From NCBI GenBank assembly GCA_003156805.1, contig PMHV01000018.1, forward strand, positions 17,022 to 81,021: a DNA stretch of 64,000 nucleotides. Direction: 5' to 3'. The DNA is from Acidobacteriaceae bacterium. Its GTDB lineage: Bacteria; Acidobacteriota; Terriglobia; Terriglobales; Acidobacteriaceae. Position 1 is the stretch's first letter. Each line of letters begins with the position of its first letter. The notes beneath the pieces were generated by a model. That model was not told the DNA's origin. It saw only the letters and a program-made list of their open reading frames with translations, and searched no databases. Positions 54,094-62,439 of the stretch are shown piece after piece. The position numbers and the translations under genes were made by a program.

Positions 54094-55866
54094 TTATTGA
54101 GGTAATTTGAAGTTGACCGTGATCTGCGTCTCAATCTCCACAGGTTCGCCGCTCAGGCGATAGGGTCTGTACTTCCACTTTTTCACGGCATCTACCGCGG
54201 CCTGCGCCAGAAGCGGCTGGCCGCTCAGAACTTTCACTGCCGTGATGTTTCCCCTCTCGGAGATCGTGGCCAAGAGCTGCACCGCACCTTCCAGGCGCAT
54301 GTGCAAAGCCGTTGCCGGATAGATCGGCTGCACTCTCTTCAGCAGCAATCCCTGCGAGACGCCTTGCGAGACATTCATCGCTTGCAGCACGGGTGGAGGA
54401 GCGCTTCCCGAATCGCCTACCAGGCTGGGCAGCGCACTGGCAGCAACGGCGACGCTCGGCGCGGAAGTGTCGGTGATAGATAAGCGATTGTCGGCGGATT
54501 GGTTCGGACTCTTCTTGACGACAATGGTTTGCGGCGAAGACTTGCCGGTAGGCTTTCCGCCCGATGCCGGCGAGGTCGCAGATCGCGTTGATTTCGATGC
54601 TATCGCTGGCGCCGCCTTGCCATTTGGTGAAGCTGTCTCGTCCTCGGACGAGGTCGTGGCCGGCTGAGCCGCTATACTGTCCACGCGTGTCGCAGCCAGC
54701 GGTGCCGGCGGCGTCGAAGGAATCTTGGCGGCCGCCTTCGGCGGCGAGCCGCCCCCACTAACCGGCTGAGCCGCGGACTGAAGGGGCCCACTCGCTTTGC
54801 CCATCCACTGCGTCCACGTCATATAGGCCAGAGCGGGAAGCAACGCGATGGCGGTGATTGCCAGCAGCAGCTTCTTGTTTTGACCACCGGCAGACTCGGT
54901 TCCTGCGCTCACTGTACCGCCGAACATCAACGGTGGCGCGGGCGAAATCGCTTCATAGTGGGAATCGTGTTCGTGTGGAGCGTTTTTCTCGTCTTCACCT
55001 TCCGTTTGAGCGTCAACGTGAGGTTGTGTCTCCACAGTTGGAGCGCTTGGTAACGGTTCGCGAGCCGGGGCTGGAGCGCTGGCGGCACCTGTCCCGAATG
55101 CAGAAGTGGCCGTTGACGAGAATCCATCGCTTGAAACAGGAGTTGCGGTGGATACGATCTTCTCCGTTTCAACATTCGCGGATGACGCCGATTCGGGTGC
55201 GGAAGCACCCACAGGTAATGTTTCCCCTGTTGCAGCCGAAAGTGAAGGCTGAGCAGGTTCGTCCAGCTTCGCCTCAGGAGAAGTGGTTTTGGATGCCGCA
55301 GCGGGAGCAAGACGCTCCGGGAGCAGTTTCGAGGGTTGGTTCTGAGGTTTGGTTGCAGCGGCGGCCAGCCGGGCTTCTGGGCGCGTTGTCGCACCGGTTG
55401 CAGCGGAGGCTTGCGGGACTGAGATTTGAGCGCCCGGCGCTAAGCTGGCGGGCTTGGCGGTTGCCGTCGCAGCCGCGGCAGCGGGCTTTGCCATCTCCCC
55501 CTTGCGAAGCAGTCCACGCGCAACTCGCAGCGTACCTTTCGCCTGCTCCACATTGATGGGCTTGGTCAGAACCAGGTTTGCGCCGATGCGAAAAGCCTTT
55601 GCCACTCCGGCTTGCCCTTCCACAATGGCCACGGCCAGGGACGATTGGTTGTTCGGCGAATTGCGGGCACTCTTGAACAGCAGCGTGGCGTTCTGCTCGT
55701 TATCGCAGGTCACCACCACTGCGTCGAAGTGCTCGCCCACCAGCTTCTTGACGGCAGCAAAAGGTTCAGAGCAGGGCACAACCGTGAAATCGAGTTCGCT
55801 GAGCACCTGAGTGACGGTGCGTGCGGTTTTCTCGTCGGGACAAAACAGGAGCGCTTGATAGCCCAT
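54094..55866 (-). CDS. Receiver-like domain - TM - TonB C-terminal protein
   Basis: 590 residues. Residues 1 to about 120 form a response-regulator receiver fold with Lys102 in VLTKPI intact, but at the phospho-acceptor position (VVVTCD) Thr53 replaces Asp, so phosphorylation is unlikely. A long Ala/Ser/Pro-rich linker follows, then a TM helix (about 331-349), a second Pro/Ser-rich spacer (periplasmic) and a TonB C-terminal domain (about 510-590: VQPIYPATALHMRLEGAVQL and AAVDAVKKWKYRPY). TonB ends couple inner-membrane energy to outer-membrane receptors, but no ExbBD is nearby. Acidobacteria often attach TonB_C to other domains. Confidence 0.85.
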   Translation of the reverse strand: MGYQALLFCPDEKTARTVTQVLSELDFTVVPCSEPFAAVKKLVGEHFDAVVVTCDNEQNATLLFKSARNSPNNQSSLAVAIVEGQAGVAKAFRIGANLVLTKPINVEQAKGTLRVARGLLRKGEMAKPAAAAATATAKPASLAPGAQISVPQASAATGATTRPEARLAAAATKPQNQPSKLLPERLAPAAASKTTSPEAKLDEPAQPSLSAATGETLPVGASAPESASSANVETEKIVSTATPVSSDGFSSTATSAFGTGAASAPAPAREPLPSAPTVETQPHVDAQTEGEDEKNAPHEHDSHYEAISPAPPLMFGGTVSAGTESAGGQNKKLLLAITAIALLPALAYMTWTQWMGKASGPLQSAAQPVSGGGSPPKAAAKIPSTPPAPLAATRVDSIAAQPATTSSEDETASPNGKAAPAIASKSTRSATSPASGGKPTGKSSPQTIVVKKSPNQSADNRLSITDTSAPSVAVAASALPSLVGDSGSAPPPVLQAMNVSQGVSQGLLLKRVQPIYPATALHMRLEGAVQLLATISERGNITAVKVLSGQPLLAQAAVDAVKKWKYRPYRLSGEPVEIETQITVNFKLPQ

Positions 55867-56001
55867 ACCAAGCCAATGCTAGGTACAGCCGTAAGGCCCA
55901 TCAAGTTACCGAGGTAATTCTTGGTACCGCGCCAGCCCTTGCCAGAAGCCCCTTTCCGAGGATGCCAAGCCTTACCCGTTTGCAGCATACAATGCCGGAT
56001 C

Positions 56002-56610
56002 ATGCGCATCCCTCTCTGGCTGAAGATTTGCTGGACGGCCGGCGTGGCCGTATGGCTGCCGCTCTATTGGCGTCACTACGGCCTGCAGAATTTTCTATTC
56101 TTCTGCGACCTGGGCAATCTCTTTATCATGCTCAGCCTTTGGCTGGAAAGCTCTCTGCTGTTTTCCTGGCAGGCGGTGAGCCTGCTCCTGTTTCAGACAT
56201 TGTTCTGTATCGATCTGCTGGGCGCGGTGCTGACCGGACGGCACCTCGTCGGCGGGACGGAATTCATGTTCGACCCGCAGGTTCCGTTGGCAATTCGCTT
56301 ACTGAGTCTGTTTCACCTGATCGCGCCGCCGCTGTTGCTGTGGGCGGTCTGGCGCCTGGGTTACGACCGCCGCGCCTGGAAGTTTTCCACGCTCACTGCC
56401 TGGATTGTGATTCCCATCAATTACTTCTGGCATCCGGAGTTCGATGTCAACTGGGCCCGCGGCCCGTTTTTCCGCGAGCAAACTTTCATGCCGGGATGGG
56501 CCTACTTGCTCGCATATCTGTTGGCCGTGCCGGCTTTCGTGTATTTCCCGACGCATCGGTTTCTCCTATGGCTGAGCCGCCGATGGCATCCAAGTCCATA
56601 TATCCGCTAA
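56002..56610 (+). CDS. Small polytopic membrane protein
   Basis: A 202-residue integral membrane protein with about six hydrophobic segments from ATG 56002 (MRIPLWLKICWTAGVAVW...). The loop FDPQVPLAIRLLSLFHL and the segment YFWHPEFDVNWARGP resemble a conserved but uncharacterised membrane family. The frame opens at 55921, but the first 27 residues are not hydrophobic or family-like. It overlaps the convergent methyltransferase end by 4 bases. Function unknown. Confidence 0.65.
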   Translation: MRIPLWLKICWTAGVAVWLPLYWRHYGLQNFLFFCDLGNLFIMLSLWLESSLLFSWQAVSLLLFQTLFCIDLLGAVLTGRHLVGGTEFMFDPQVPLAIRLLSLFHLIAPPLLLWAVWRLGYDRRAWKFSTLTAWIVIPINYFWHPEFDVNWARGPFFREQTFMPGWAYLLAYLLAVPAFVYFPTHRFLLWLSRRWHPSPYIR

Positions 56611-57164
56611 CTCCCGAATAGCAGCATCTTGACCACTAGCGCCGTCGTTATAGCTGCGGCTCCAAGAAGAGCGTTGTACTCACGGTGCTTCAGATAGAGC
56701 GCCCACGAAAATTCCTCATGATGGCCGTCCGCAAGACCGGATCGCGGTGCAAGTCTCGGCACCAGTCTTGGCACTCGCTTCGCGTAGTCGCTGAACTCGA
56801 CAAACTTCTGCCGCAGAAATTCCTCTTCGCTGCGGATCACGGGAACGTAGATGGCGAGAAACATCACGACCAGCATGAATCCGATCCACCAACTGCGCGC
56901 TGCGACCGCAAAGCCTACGCCGATCAGCACCGAACCAAGGTAAAGCGGATTGCGTGTGTAGGCATACGGCCCCGAAGTCGCCAGAGCTTCGTTCTTCTGC
57001 ACGTGGCCCGAAGCCAGCGCGCGAATCAGGAGTCCGGGCACGATCGCAATCGCTCCCAGCGCCAAGAAGTGCCACGTGGGCCGAGCCAGCCACAAATAGA
57101 GCACGGTAAGAGCGAAGCCCAGCGGCACGCGAATGCGGCGCGCGATGTGCCGCCACTCAGCCAT
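56607..57164 (-). CDS. Isoprenylcysteine/phospholipid-type membrane methyltransferase
   Basis: 185 residues. Several hydrophobic segments surround the PEMT/ICMT-type motif SGPYAYTRNPLYLGSVLI (about 64-81) and the later SEEEFLRQKFVEFSDYAKRV, which form the SAM and active site of this membrane methyltransferase family. A lipid or prenyl acceptor is likely, but the substrate is unknown. It lies 27 bases after the heptosyltransferase stop and is the last gene of the LPS core run. Confidence 0.88.
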   Translation of the reverse strand: MAEWRHIARRIRVPLGFALTVLYLWLARPTWHFLALGAIAIVPGLLIRALASGHVQKNEALATSGPYAYTRNPLYLGSVLIGVGFAVAARSWWIGFMLVVMFLAIYVPVIRSEEEFLRQKFVEFSDYAKRVPRLVPRLAPRSGLADGHHEEFSWALYLKHREYNALLGAAAITTALVVKMLLFGS

Positions 57165-57191
57165 GGGTGTGATTCATTCGAACGTTACTCA

Positions 57192-58271
57192 TCATGAGGA
57201 ACTTTCCACAAGTAACCTGCGCGCTGCCGCAACCACATCGCCGGCGCTTATCTCGAGCAAACCCGCGTCCGGCGCAGCGCGGCGCGCGTGCGTGGTAGAG
57301 CTTGCCCGGTTGCGCAGCACGCTGCTTCGAGTGGCAAAAGGGCCGTTGCGCGCGGGATCTGTCGGGCCAAAAATCGCGACCACCGGCACTCGCAGCGCTG
57401 CGGCAAGATGCATGGGGCCGGTATCTCCGCCAATGAAGAGCCGCGCCCGGCGCGTCAGTGCTATCAGTTCGGTAATCGTGCCGCTCCACGGCTGCGCCGC
57501 GCCGCCACTCGCGACCTCGGCCACGCGCGCTAACTCCTCCTCGCCCGGACCGTAATTCAAAATCGAGCGCACACCGTCTTCGCCCAGCTTGCGCGCCACT
57601 TCGCCGTAACGCTCCGCCGGCCAGCGCTTTGCTCCCCAACCCGCACCCGGATTCAGCATCGCGAAGCTGCCGACGCCCCTTTCGCGCAGCCGCTGATCGA
57701 TTCGCGCCTCAGTCTCCGGATCGCGGGGAAGTTCTACACCCGGCATTACCATTCTCGCTTGCGACACGGCTTCCGCGATAGACAAATTCTGCTCGACCAC
57801 GTGCGCTCCGCGCGCGATCACCTCCCGCGTGTACCACAAGCTGGCGGGAGATTCTCGGGCCTCGGCTGCGCCATAGACCATTCGAGCCCCGGACCAATGC
57901 GCCAGAAGCGCCGAGCGTATCGCCCCCTGCAGGTCAATGGCAACATCGTAGCGTGCGGCGCGCATGTCGTTCCAAACCTTCGCAGCCTGCTGCAACGTGT
58001 GAATGGAATACAGCGACTTCCTCCACCCCGCCAGGTTGATGGCGTGTACTTCATTCACCACGGGCCGCTGCGCCGATCGCGGCCCACGCCGGGGCGCCCG
58101 TGCGGCGCACAGAAGCTCGGCCCAGCGCTCTTCGACAATCCAACCGATGGTCGAGTCCGGGAACGCCGCTCGCAACGCGGCAACCGCAGGCAGCGTATGA
58201 ATCACGTCGCCCATCGCGCTCAGGCGCACGATCAGCAGGCGCTCGATTTGTGGACGATTTGCTTTTGACAA
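57192..58271 (-). CDS. waaC: LPS heptosyltransferase I-like (GT9)
   Basis: Transfers heptose from ADP-heptose to the Kdo of the LPS inner core. 359 residues from TTG 58271. The GT9 N-terminal motif IVRLSAMGDVIHTLPA is at about residues 13-28, and the C-terminal donor-binding part includes LFIGGDTGPMHLAAAL and IFGPTDP. A start with AAGG about 8 bases upstream gives family-like length; TTG 58367 (overlapping the rfaE2 stop) would add 32 non-family residues. Symbol given by context with rfaE1/E2 and kdtA. A 92-base gap separates it from rfaE2. Confidence 0.88.
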   Translation of the reverse strand: MSKANRPQIERLLIVRLSAMGDVIHTLPAVAALRAAFPDSTIGWIVEERWAELLCAARAPRRGPRSAQRPVVNEVHAINLAGWRKSLYSIHTLQQAAKVWNDMRAARYDVAIDLQGAIRSALLAHWSGARMVYGAAEARESPASLWYTREVIARGAHVVEQNLSIAEAVSQARMVMPGVELPRDPETEARIDQRLRERGVGSFAMLNPGAGWGAKRWPAERYGEVARKLGEDGVRSILNYGPGEEELARVAEVASGGAAQPWSGTITELIALTRRARLFIGGDTGPMHLAAALRVPVVAIFGPTDPARNGPFATRSSVLRNRASSTTHARRAAPDAGLLEISAGDVVAAARRLLVESSS

Positions 58272-58363
58272 CTGATCAACCTTCTGCGCCGTAACGCCGG
58301 TCACGCCTGCGGGTCCGCTCAGGGATAGAAATTGGTGCTTTGTCCTCCAGCGCTCCTGTGGCC

Positions 58364-58852
58364 TCAACCATGTTTCCCCGGGAGCCGTGCGCGGATGATT
58401 TCAGTCGTAGAATGATTTTTCGCGTCGCCCACAATCTCGACGCGTCCTCCACAGGCGATGACCGCGTCCCGCTCAGGAACCGAATCTCTTGCGTAGTCCG
58501 TTCCTTTGGCCTGTATGTCGGGACGGATCTCGTGAATGAGCGCGCGTACATCGAGTTCGGAAAAAATCACAACCGCATCCACGTCTTCCAGTGCGGCAAC
58601 AATTTCCGCGCGCTCCGCCGCGGGCATAATCGGCCGGCCTTCCCCTTTCAGTGCGCGCACCGAGTCGTCGGAGTTGACGGCGACCACCAGCTTTCCACCC
58701 AGTTGTTTCGCTCCGCGCAAATAGCGCACGTGGCCCACATGCAGCAAATCAAAGCCCCCGTTGGCCAGAATGATGCGCTCGCCGGCGCTGCGCCATTCTT
58801 CTATGCGCGGGCGCAATGTGCTGCGTTCCAGGATTTTCTTACTGTCGCTCAA
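58364..58852 (-). CDS. rfaE2: D-glycero-beta-D-manno-heptose 1-phosphate adenylyltransferase
   Basis: 162 residues. The nucleotidyltransferase signature ANGGFDLLHVGHVRYL (HxGH) is at about residues 30-45, and KGTDYA and the late GDAKNHSTTEII occur as in the C-terminal half of HldE. It makes ADP-D-glycero-beta-D-manno-heptose. Here it is a separate gene, split from the kinase gene, and overlaps the kinase stop by 4 bases (ATGA), preserving coupling. Confidence 0.93.
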   Translation of the reverse strand: MSDSKKILERSTLRPRIEEWRSAGERIILANGGFDLLHVGHVRYLRGAKQLGGKLVVAVNSDDSVRALKGEGRPIMPAAERAEIVAALEDVDAVVIFSELDVRALIHEIRPDIQAKGTDYARDSVPERDAVIACGGRVEIVGDAKNHSTTEIIRARLPGKHG

Positions 58853-59880
58853 TGAGATCTTGTGGCCGGCGGTGCTTGCTCCAGAGCGTCCAACAATTCC
58901 TGCCGCGAAACTGTGGCCGTGCCCCGCTTCATCACCACGATTCCACCGGCATAGTTGGCAATGTGCGCCGCTTCCTGTGTACTGGCGCCGGCGGCCAGCG
59001 CGGCCGTAAATGCCGCAATCACGGTATCGCCCGCGCCGGTAACGTCGGCCACTTCGTCGGAACCATAAATCGGAATGTCCACCGGTTTGTGCCGCTGGTC
59101 GAAAGCCACCATTCCATCGCGGCCGCGCGTGATCACCAGCGACTGCAGCTTCATCCGGCCCATCACTTGTTTGCTCGCCGCAATCAGCTTGTCCCAGTTG
59201 TGCCCGATGCGAACGCCCAGCGCTTCCTCCACTTCCGGCTCGTTCGGCGTTGCCGCGGTGACTCCGGCGTATTGCAGCAGCCGGTAACGCGAATCGAGAA
59301 CAATGGGCACCGGCGTCCGAGTCTTGACGTTTAGCGCATTCACCAGCGCCGGAGTCGCCGAGCCGTAGCCGTAGTCCGACACCAGCAGCGCGTCCGACGC
59401 GCGCAAATACTCTCGCGCGGCCAAAAACAATTCGCGCGTCAGATGCGCGTTGGGCGCTTCGGCAGGCTCACGATCGATGCGCACCACCTGCTGGCGCGAC
59501 GTGTGCGCCATGCCGGCGAGGATGCGCGTCTTGGTCACAGTGGTGTAGCTCTTGTCCTTGAGCACTCCACTGATCGGAATTTGTTTGTGACGAAAATATT
59601 TCAGCAGCAATCGCCCGGGCTCGTCGTCTCCAACCACGCCCACCGGCAGCACTTTCACTCCCAGGTCAGCCAGATTGTTCACCGCGTTGGCGCCGCCTCC
59701 AGGGGCGACCGTGCGTTCGCGGTGCTTGAGAATCAGCACCGGCGCCTCGCGCGACACCCGCGAAATTTCGCCGAAAACAAATTCGTCGGCCACCAGATCT
59801 CCCAGCAATGTGATGGTGACCTGGGGAAACGCCTCAATGATTCTCTTCAGGCGCTCGGCTTCTTTGAAATGTTTCGTCAT
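58849..59880 (-). CDS. rfaE1: D-glycero-beta-D-manno-heptose 7-phosphate kinase (HldE N-terminal type)
   Basis: 343 residues of the PfkB/ribokinase family from ATG 59880 (MTKHFKEAERLKRII...). ERTVAPGGGANAVNNLADLG is the sugar-binding signature and VTGAGDTVIA carries the catalytic Asp of the second PfkB signature. It phosphorylates heptose 7-phosphate at O1 in the ADP-heptose branch. Frame extensions upstream (59922, 60063) are not family-like. It lies 46 bases after lpxK. Confidence 0.94.
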   Translation of the reverse strand: MTKHFKEAERLKRIIEAFPQVTITLLGDLVADEFVFGEISRVSREAPVLILKHRERTVAPGGGANAVNNLADLGVKVLPVGVVGDDEPGRLLLKYFRHKQIPISGVLKDKSYTTVTKTRILAGMAHTSRQQVVRIDREPAEAPNAHLTRELFLAAREYLRASDALLVSDYGYGSATPALVNALNVKTRTPVPIVLDSRYRLLQYAGVTAATPNEPEVEEALGVRIGHNWDKLIAASKQVMGRMKLQSLVITRGRDGMVAFDQRHKPVDIPIYGSDEVADVTGAGDTVIAAFTAALAAGASTQEAAHIANYAGGIVVMKRGTATVSRQELLDALEQAPPATRSH

Positions 59881-59926
59881 GCGATATGGCGCTGGATTGT
59901 CAGACTCGCCCGCCTGTCGCATTTTC

Positions 59927-60877
59927 TCATGCCTTGCCACGCCGCTCCGCGAGCATGCGCAGCATGGAATCCACGGCGTTAGCTGCGCTGGCAAGCTCCA
60001 TTGTGACCCGAACCACCGACAACGGCTTGAGCGCGGAAACATATCCCCCCAGGTTGACCGCATCTTTTTCGGTGGTCACAAACCCTCCGGCTTCGCTGTG
60101 CTGCTTGAGTTGCACGAGTTCGCTTACGTCTTTTTCCGTGTAGGCATGATGATCGCGATAGAAAGCCTCCGCCACCGGCTCAACATTTGCCGCGCGCAAC
60201 TGCAGCAAGAAGTTCCGCGGACGCGCGATGCCGCAGAATACCACCGGCTTCGGTGGAACATTTTCCAGGGCAATTCCCCGCCGCACGCGCCACATCAGTT
60301 TGCCCCCCAGCGGAAATGAATCCGCCGACGCTCCGCCCACCAGCGCAACCGCATCCGCTCGCCGCAACGATTTCAGCGGCTCACGCAATCGCCCGGCCGG
60401 AAGCAGACGGTCGCGCGCATCCTCGGGCGTCACCAGCACAATCTCGAAATCGCGGGCCAGCGCGCGATGTTGAAATCCATCGTCCAATAAATGCATCTGC
60501 GACGCGAACCTCGACTCGGCAAACTGTCCAGCCGCGAAGCGATCTTCCCCAACCACGACCGGAACCTGCAGCCGCCGCGCCAACAGCAGAGGCTCGTCCC
60601 CGAACTCCTGCGGCAGCCCGTTCGGGTCCACAGAAAGTACGCCACGAGTCTTGCGCCCGTAGCCGCGGGAAAGAATGTCGAATGCAACGCCGCGCGCCTT
60701 CAGCAATTCACCCAGCAGAATCACGAACGGCGTTTTGCCTGCGCCCCCGGCGGAAACATTGCCAATGCTGACCACTGGTTTTTTCAACTGTCGTGCCGGC
60801 AATATTCCGTGGTCGTAGAGCGCGTTACGCGCCGCCACCGCCGTTCCGTAAATTGCCGGCAGAGGATTCACATTCAT
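59927..60877 (-). CDS. lpxK: Tetraacyldisaccharide 4'-kinase
   Basis: Phosphorylates the 4' position of the lipid A precursor at the inner membrane. 316 residues from ATG 60877. The nucleotide-binding loop is SIGNVSAGGAGKTPF (about 36-50), preceded by a hydrophobic N-terminal helix, and LDDGFQHRALARD is the catalytic Asp region. Length matches LpxK. Upstream frame sequence comes from the end of kdtA read out of frame and the 15-bp repeats, so it is excluded. Second gene of the operon. Confidence 0.95.
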   Translation of the reverse strand: MNVNPLPAIYGTAVAARNALYDHGILPARQLKKPVVSIGNVSAGGAGKTPFVILLGELLKARGVAFDILSRGYGRKTRGVLSVDPNGLPQEFGDEPLLLARRLQVPVVVGEDRFAAGQFAESRFASQMHLLDDGFQHRALARDFEIVLVTPEDARDRLLPAGRLREPLKSLRRADAVALVGGASADSFPLGGKLMWRVRRGIALENVPPKPVVFCGIARPRNFLLQLRAANVEPVAEAFYRDHHAYTEKDVSELVQLKQHSEAGGFVTTEKDAVNLGGYVSALKPLSVVRVTMELASAANAVDSMLRMLAERRGKA

Positions 60878-60883
60878 AGCATG

Positions 60884-60919
60884 ACCGTCATAGCCTGGAC
60901 CGTCATAGCCTGGACCGTC
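60884..60919. repeat. Tandem 15-bp repeat at the kdtA/lpxK junction
   Basis: ACCGTCATAGCCTGG occurs twice in direct tandem (60884-60898, 60899-60913), with a partial third copy to 60919. It spans the end of kdtA and the space before the lpxK ATG, so copy-number change would alter the spacing and the kdtA C-terminus. Confidence 0.8.
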
Positions 60920-62297
60920 GAGCGCCTTGATCCCAAGAAACCTGCGCCCGGTCTTGCTCGAGCAATTTCTGCAACTCGTCCGCGGTGCGCGCCGTCGCTC
61001 CGGTCTGCGATCGCATGGTCTCGGCCGCGCGCTGGCCCAATGCCTTGCGTTCCGCATCGTTGGCCAGCAGTTCCAGCAGCACCAGCGGCAGTTCCGCGGG
61101 ACCGGCTACCCTTATTGCCTTTCGGCTTTGAAACAGGCTCACGATGTCGCGAAAATTTTCCGTGTGATTGCCGACAACAATGGCGACCCCATGTTGCGCC
61201 GGCTCGATGATGTTGTGGCCGCCGCGCGGCACCAGGCTGCCGCCCACAAAGGCGATGTCGGCCAGGGCGTACAGCGCGGCCAACTCACCGAGGCCATCCA
61301 CCAGCAGCACCCCTCCCGCCAGTGGCTGTCCATTCCACACCGAACGCCGCCAGAAACGAATCGACATATTCTCGAGCAAAGCAGCGACACTCTCGAAACG
61401 TTCGGGGTGTCGCGGCGCCAAAATCATCACCGCCCGCGGATGGGCAACCAGCACACTTTCAAGAGCCTTTAGCAATAGTGGCTCTTCGCCCTCAACCGTG
61501 CTGCCGCATACCAGCGCCGGCCCCGCTGCCGTCGCAGCCAGCGAATTGCGCAGGCTCTCCACAATCGGGGGCGCTGCGGCCGCAACCTGATCGAACTTCA
61601 GATTGCCCGTGACTCGAATGCGTTCCCCGCGCGCGCCGATCTCGCCCAGCCTCAAAGCGTCTTCTTGCGTCTGCGCCAGGAACAAGTCCACCTGCGCCAG
61701 CATCTTCCGCAACAGCCAGCGCAACCGGCGGTAGTTCGGCCGCGAGCGGTCGGAGATGCGCGCATTCACAATGGCGATTCGCGCCCCGTGAGTGTGGGCT
61801 AAGCGCAAAAAATTCGGCCACAGCTCCGTCTCCGCGATAACAATCAGTTGCGGCCGCAGCGCCCGCAGATAGGGCCGGATGGCGAACGCGAAGTCAATGG
61901 GAAAGTAGAAGACATTCTTCTCGCCAAACCGCTTGCGCGCCAGTACCTGGCCCGTATCGGTCGTGGTGGAGACAACGATCCGGTGCCCGGAAAAACGCCT
62001 CTGCAGTTCCGCCACTAATCCGCTCACCGCCAGAACTTCGCCGACGGAAACGGCGTGAACCCAAATCACCTCGTCGCGGCGAAACGGCTCACGCTGGGGC
62101 TGAGGCGGAGGTTCAGGCCTCACCGTCCATCGCAGCCGGTCGGCCACCCTGCCCATTCGCTCCGCAAACCCTTTGCGGTACTTGCCGTAGCGCATCATCT
62201 GGAATAGCCAGTAAGGCAGGCTCAACAGCATTCCTGCCGCCAGCAGTGCGCTGTAAAGGAGGTAGATCAATTCCAGCCATTCTAAACGCACACTCAC
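60903..62297 (-). CDS. kdtA: 3-deoxy-D-manno-octulosonic acid transferase
   Basis: Adds Kdo residues to lipid IVA at the inner membrane. 464 residues. An N-terminal TM anchor (ELIYLLYSALLAAGMLLSLP) precedes the glycosyltransferase lobe with WVHAVSVGEVLA (catalytic Glu region), DFAFAIRPYLRALRPQLIV and AETELWPNF, all KdtA landmarks. The C-terminal lobe has GGSLVPRGGHNIIEPAQHG. The start is GTG at 62297 (another GTG 6 bases on); no ATG precedes the anchor. First gene of the LPS operon. Confidence 0.95.
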   Translation of the reverse strand: MSVRLEWLELIYLLYSALLAAGMLLSLPYWLFQMMRYGKYRKGFAERMGRVADRLRWTVRPEPPPQPQREPFRRDEVIWVHAVSVGEVLAVSGLVAELQRRFSGHRIVVSTTTDTGQVLARKRFGEKNVFYFPIDFAFAIRPYLRALRPQLIVIAETELWPNFLRLAHTHGARIAIVNARISDRSRPNYRRLRWLLRKMLAQVDLFLAQTQEDALRLGEIGARGERIRVTGNLKFDQVAAAAPPIVESLRNSLAATAAGPALVCGSTVEGEEPLLLKALESVLVAHPRAVMILAPRHPERFESVAALLENMSIRFWRRSVWNGQPLAGGVLLVDGLGELAALYALADIAFVGGSLVPRGGHNIIEPAQHGVAIVVGNHTENFRDIVSLFQSRKAIRVAGPAELPLVLLELLANDAERKALGQRAAETMRSQTGATARTADELQKLLEQDRAQVSWDQGARRSRL

Positions 62298-62343
62298 CGC
62301 TAAGCAGTGATTTGCAAGGTAGTCAGTTGCAACCCGTAATCAA

Positions 62344-62399
62344 AGTCCGAAGCGTGAAGTCCGAAGTCTGAGATCTGAGGTCCGAGGTCTGAGGTCCGC
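62344..62399. repeat. Eight-unit degenerate 7-bp tandem array
   Basis: Eight consecutive 7-base units of the form RGTCYGA (AGTCCGA, AGCGTGA, AGTCCGA, AGTCTGA, GATCTGA, GGTCCGA, GGTCTGA, GGTCCGC) in the intergenic region upstream of kdtA and the secreted hypothetical gene. The cleanest array in the window. Confidence 0.85.
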
Positions 62400-62413
62400 A
62401 AGCCCCCGCCCGC

Positions 62414-62419
62414 TATAAT
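62414..62419 (+). promoter_or_regulatory. -10 box before the secreted hypothetical gene
   Basis: TATAAT lies 20 bases before ATG 62440, so any leader would be short. No clear -35 was found because the 7-bp array occupies the upstream bases. Confidence 0.5.
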
Positions 62420-62439
62420 CAAAGTCAGTAGCCATCTCC

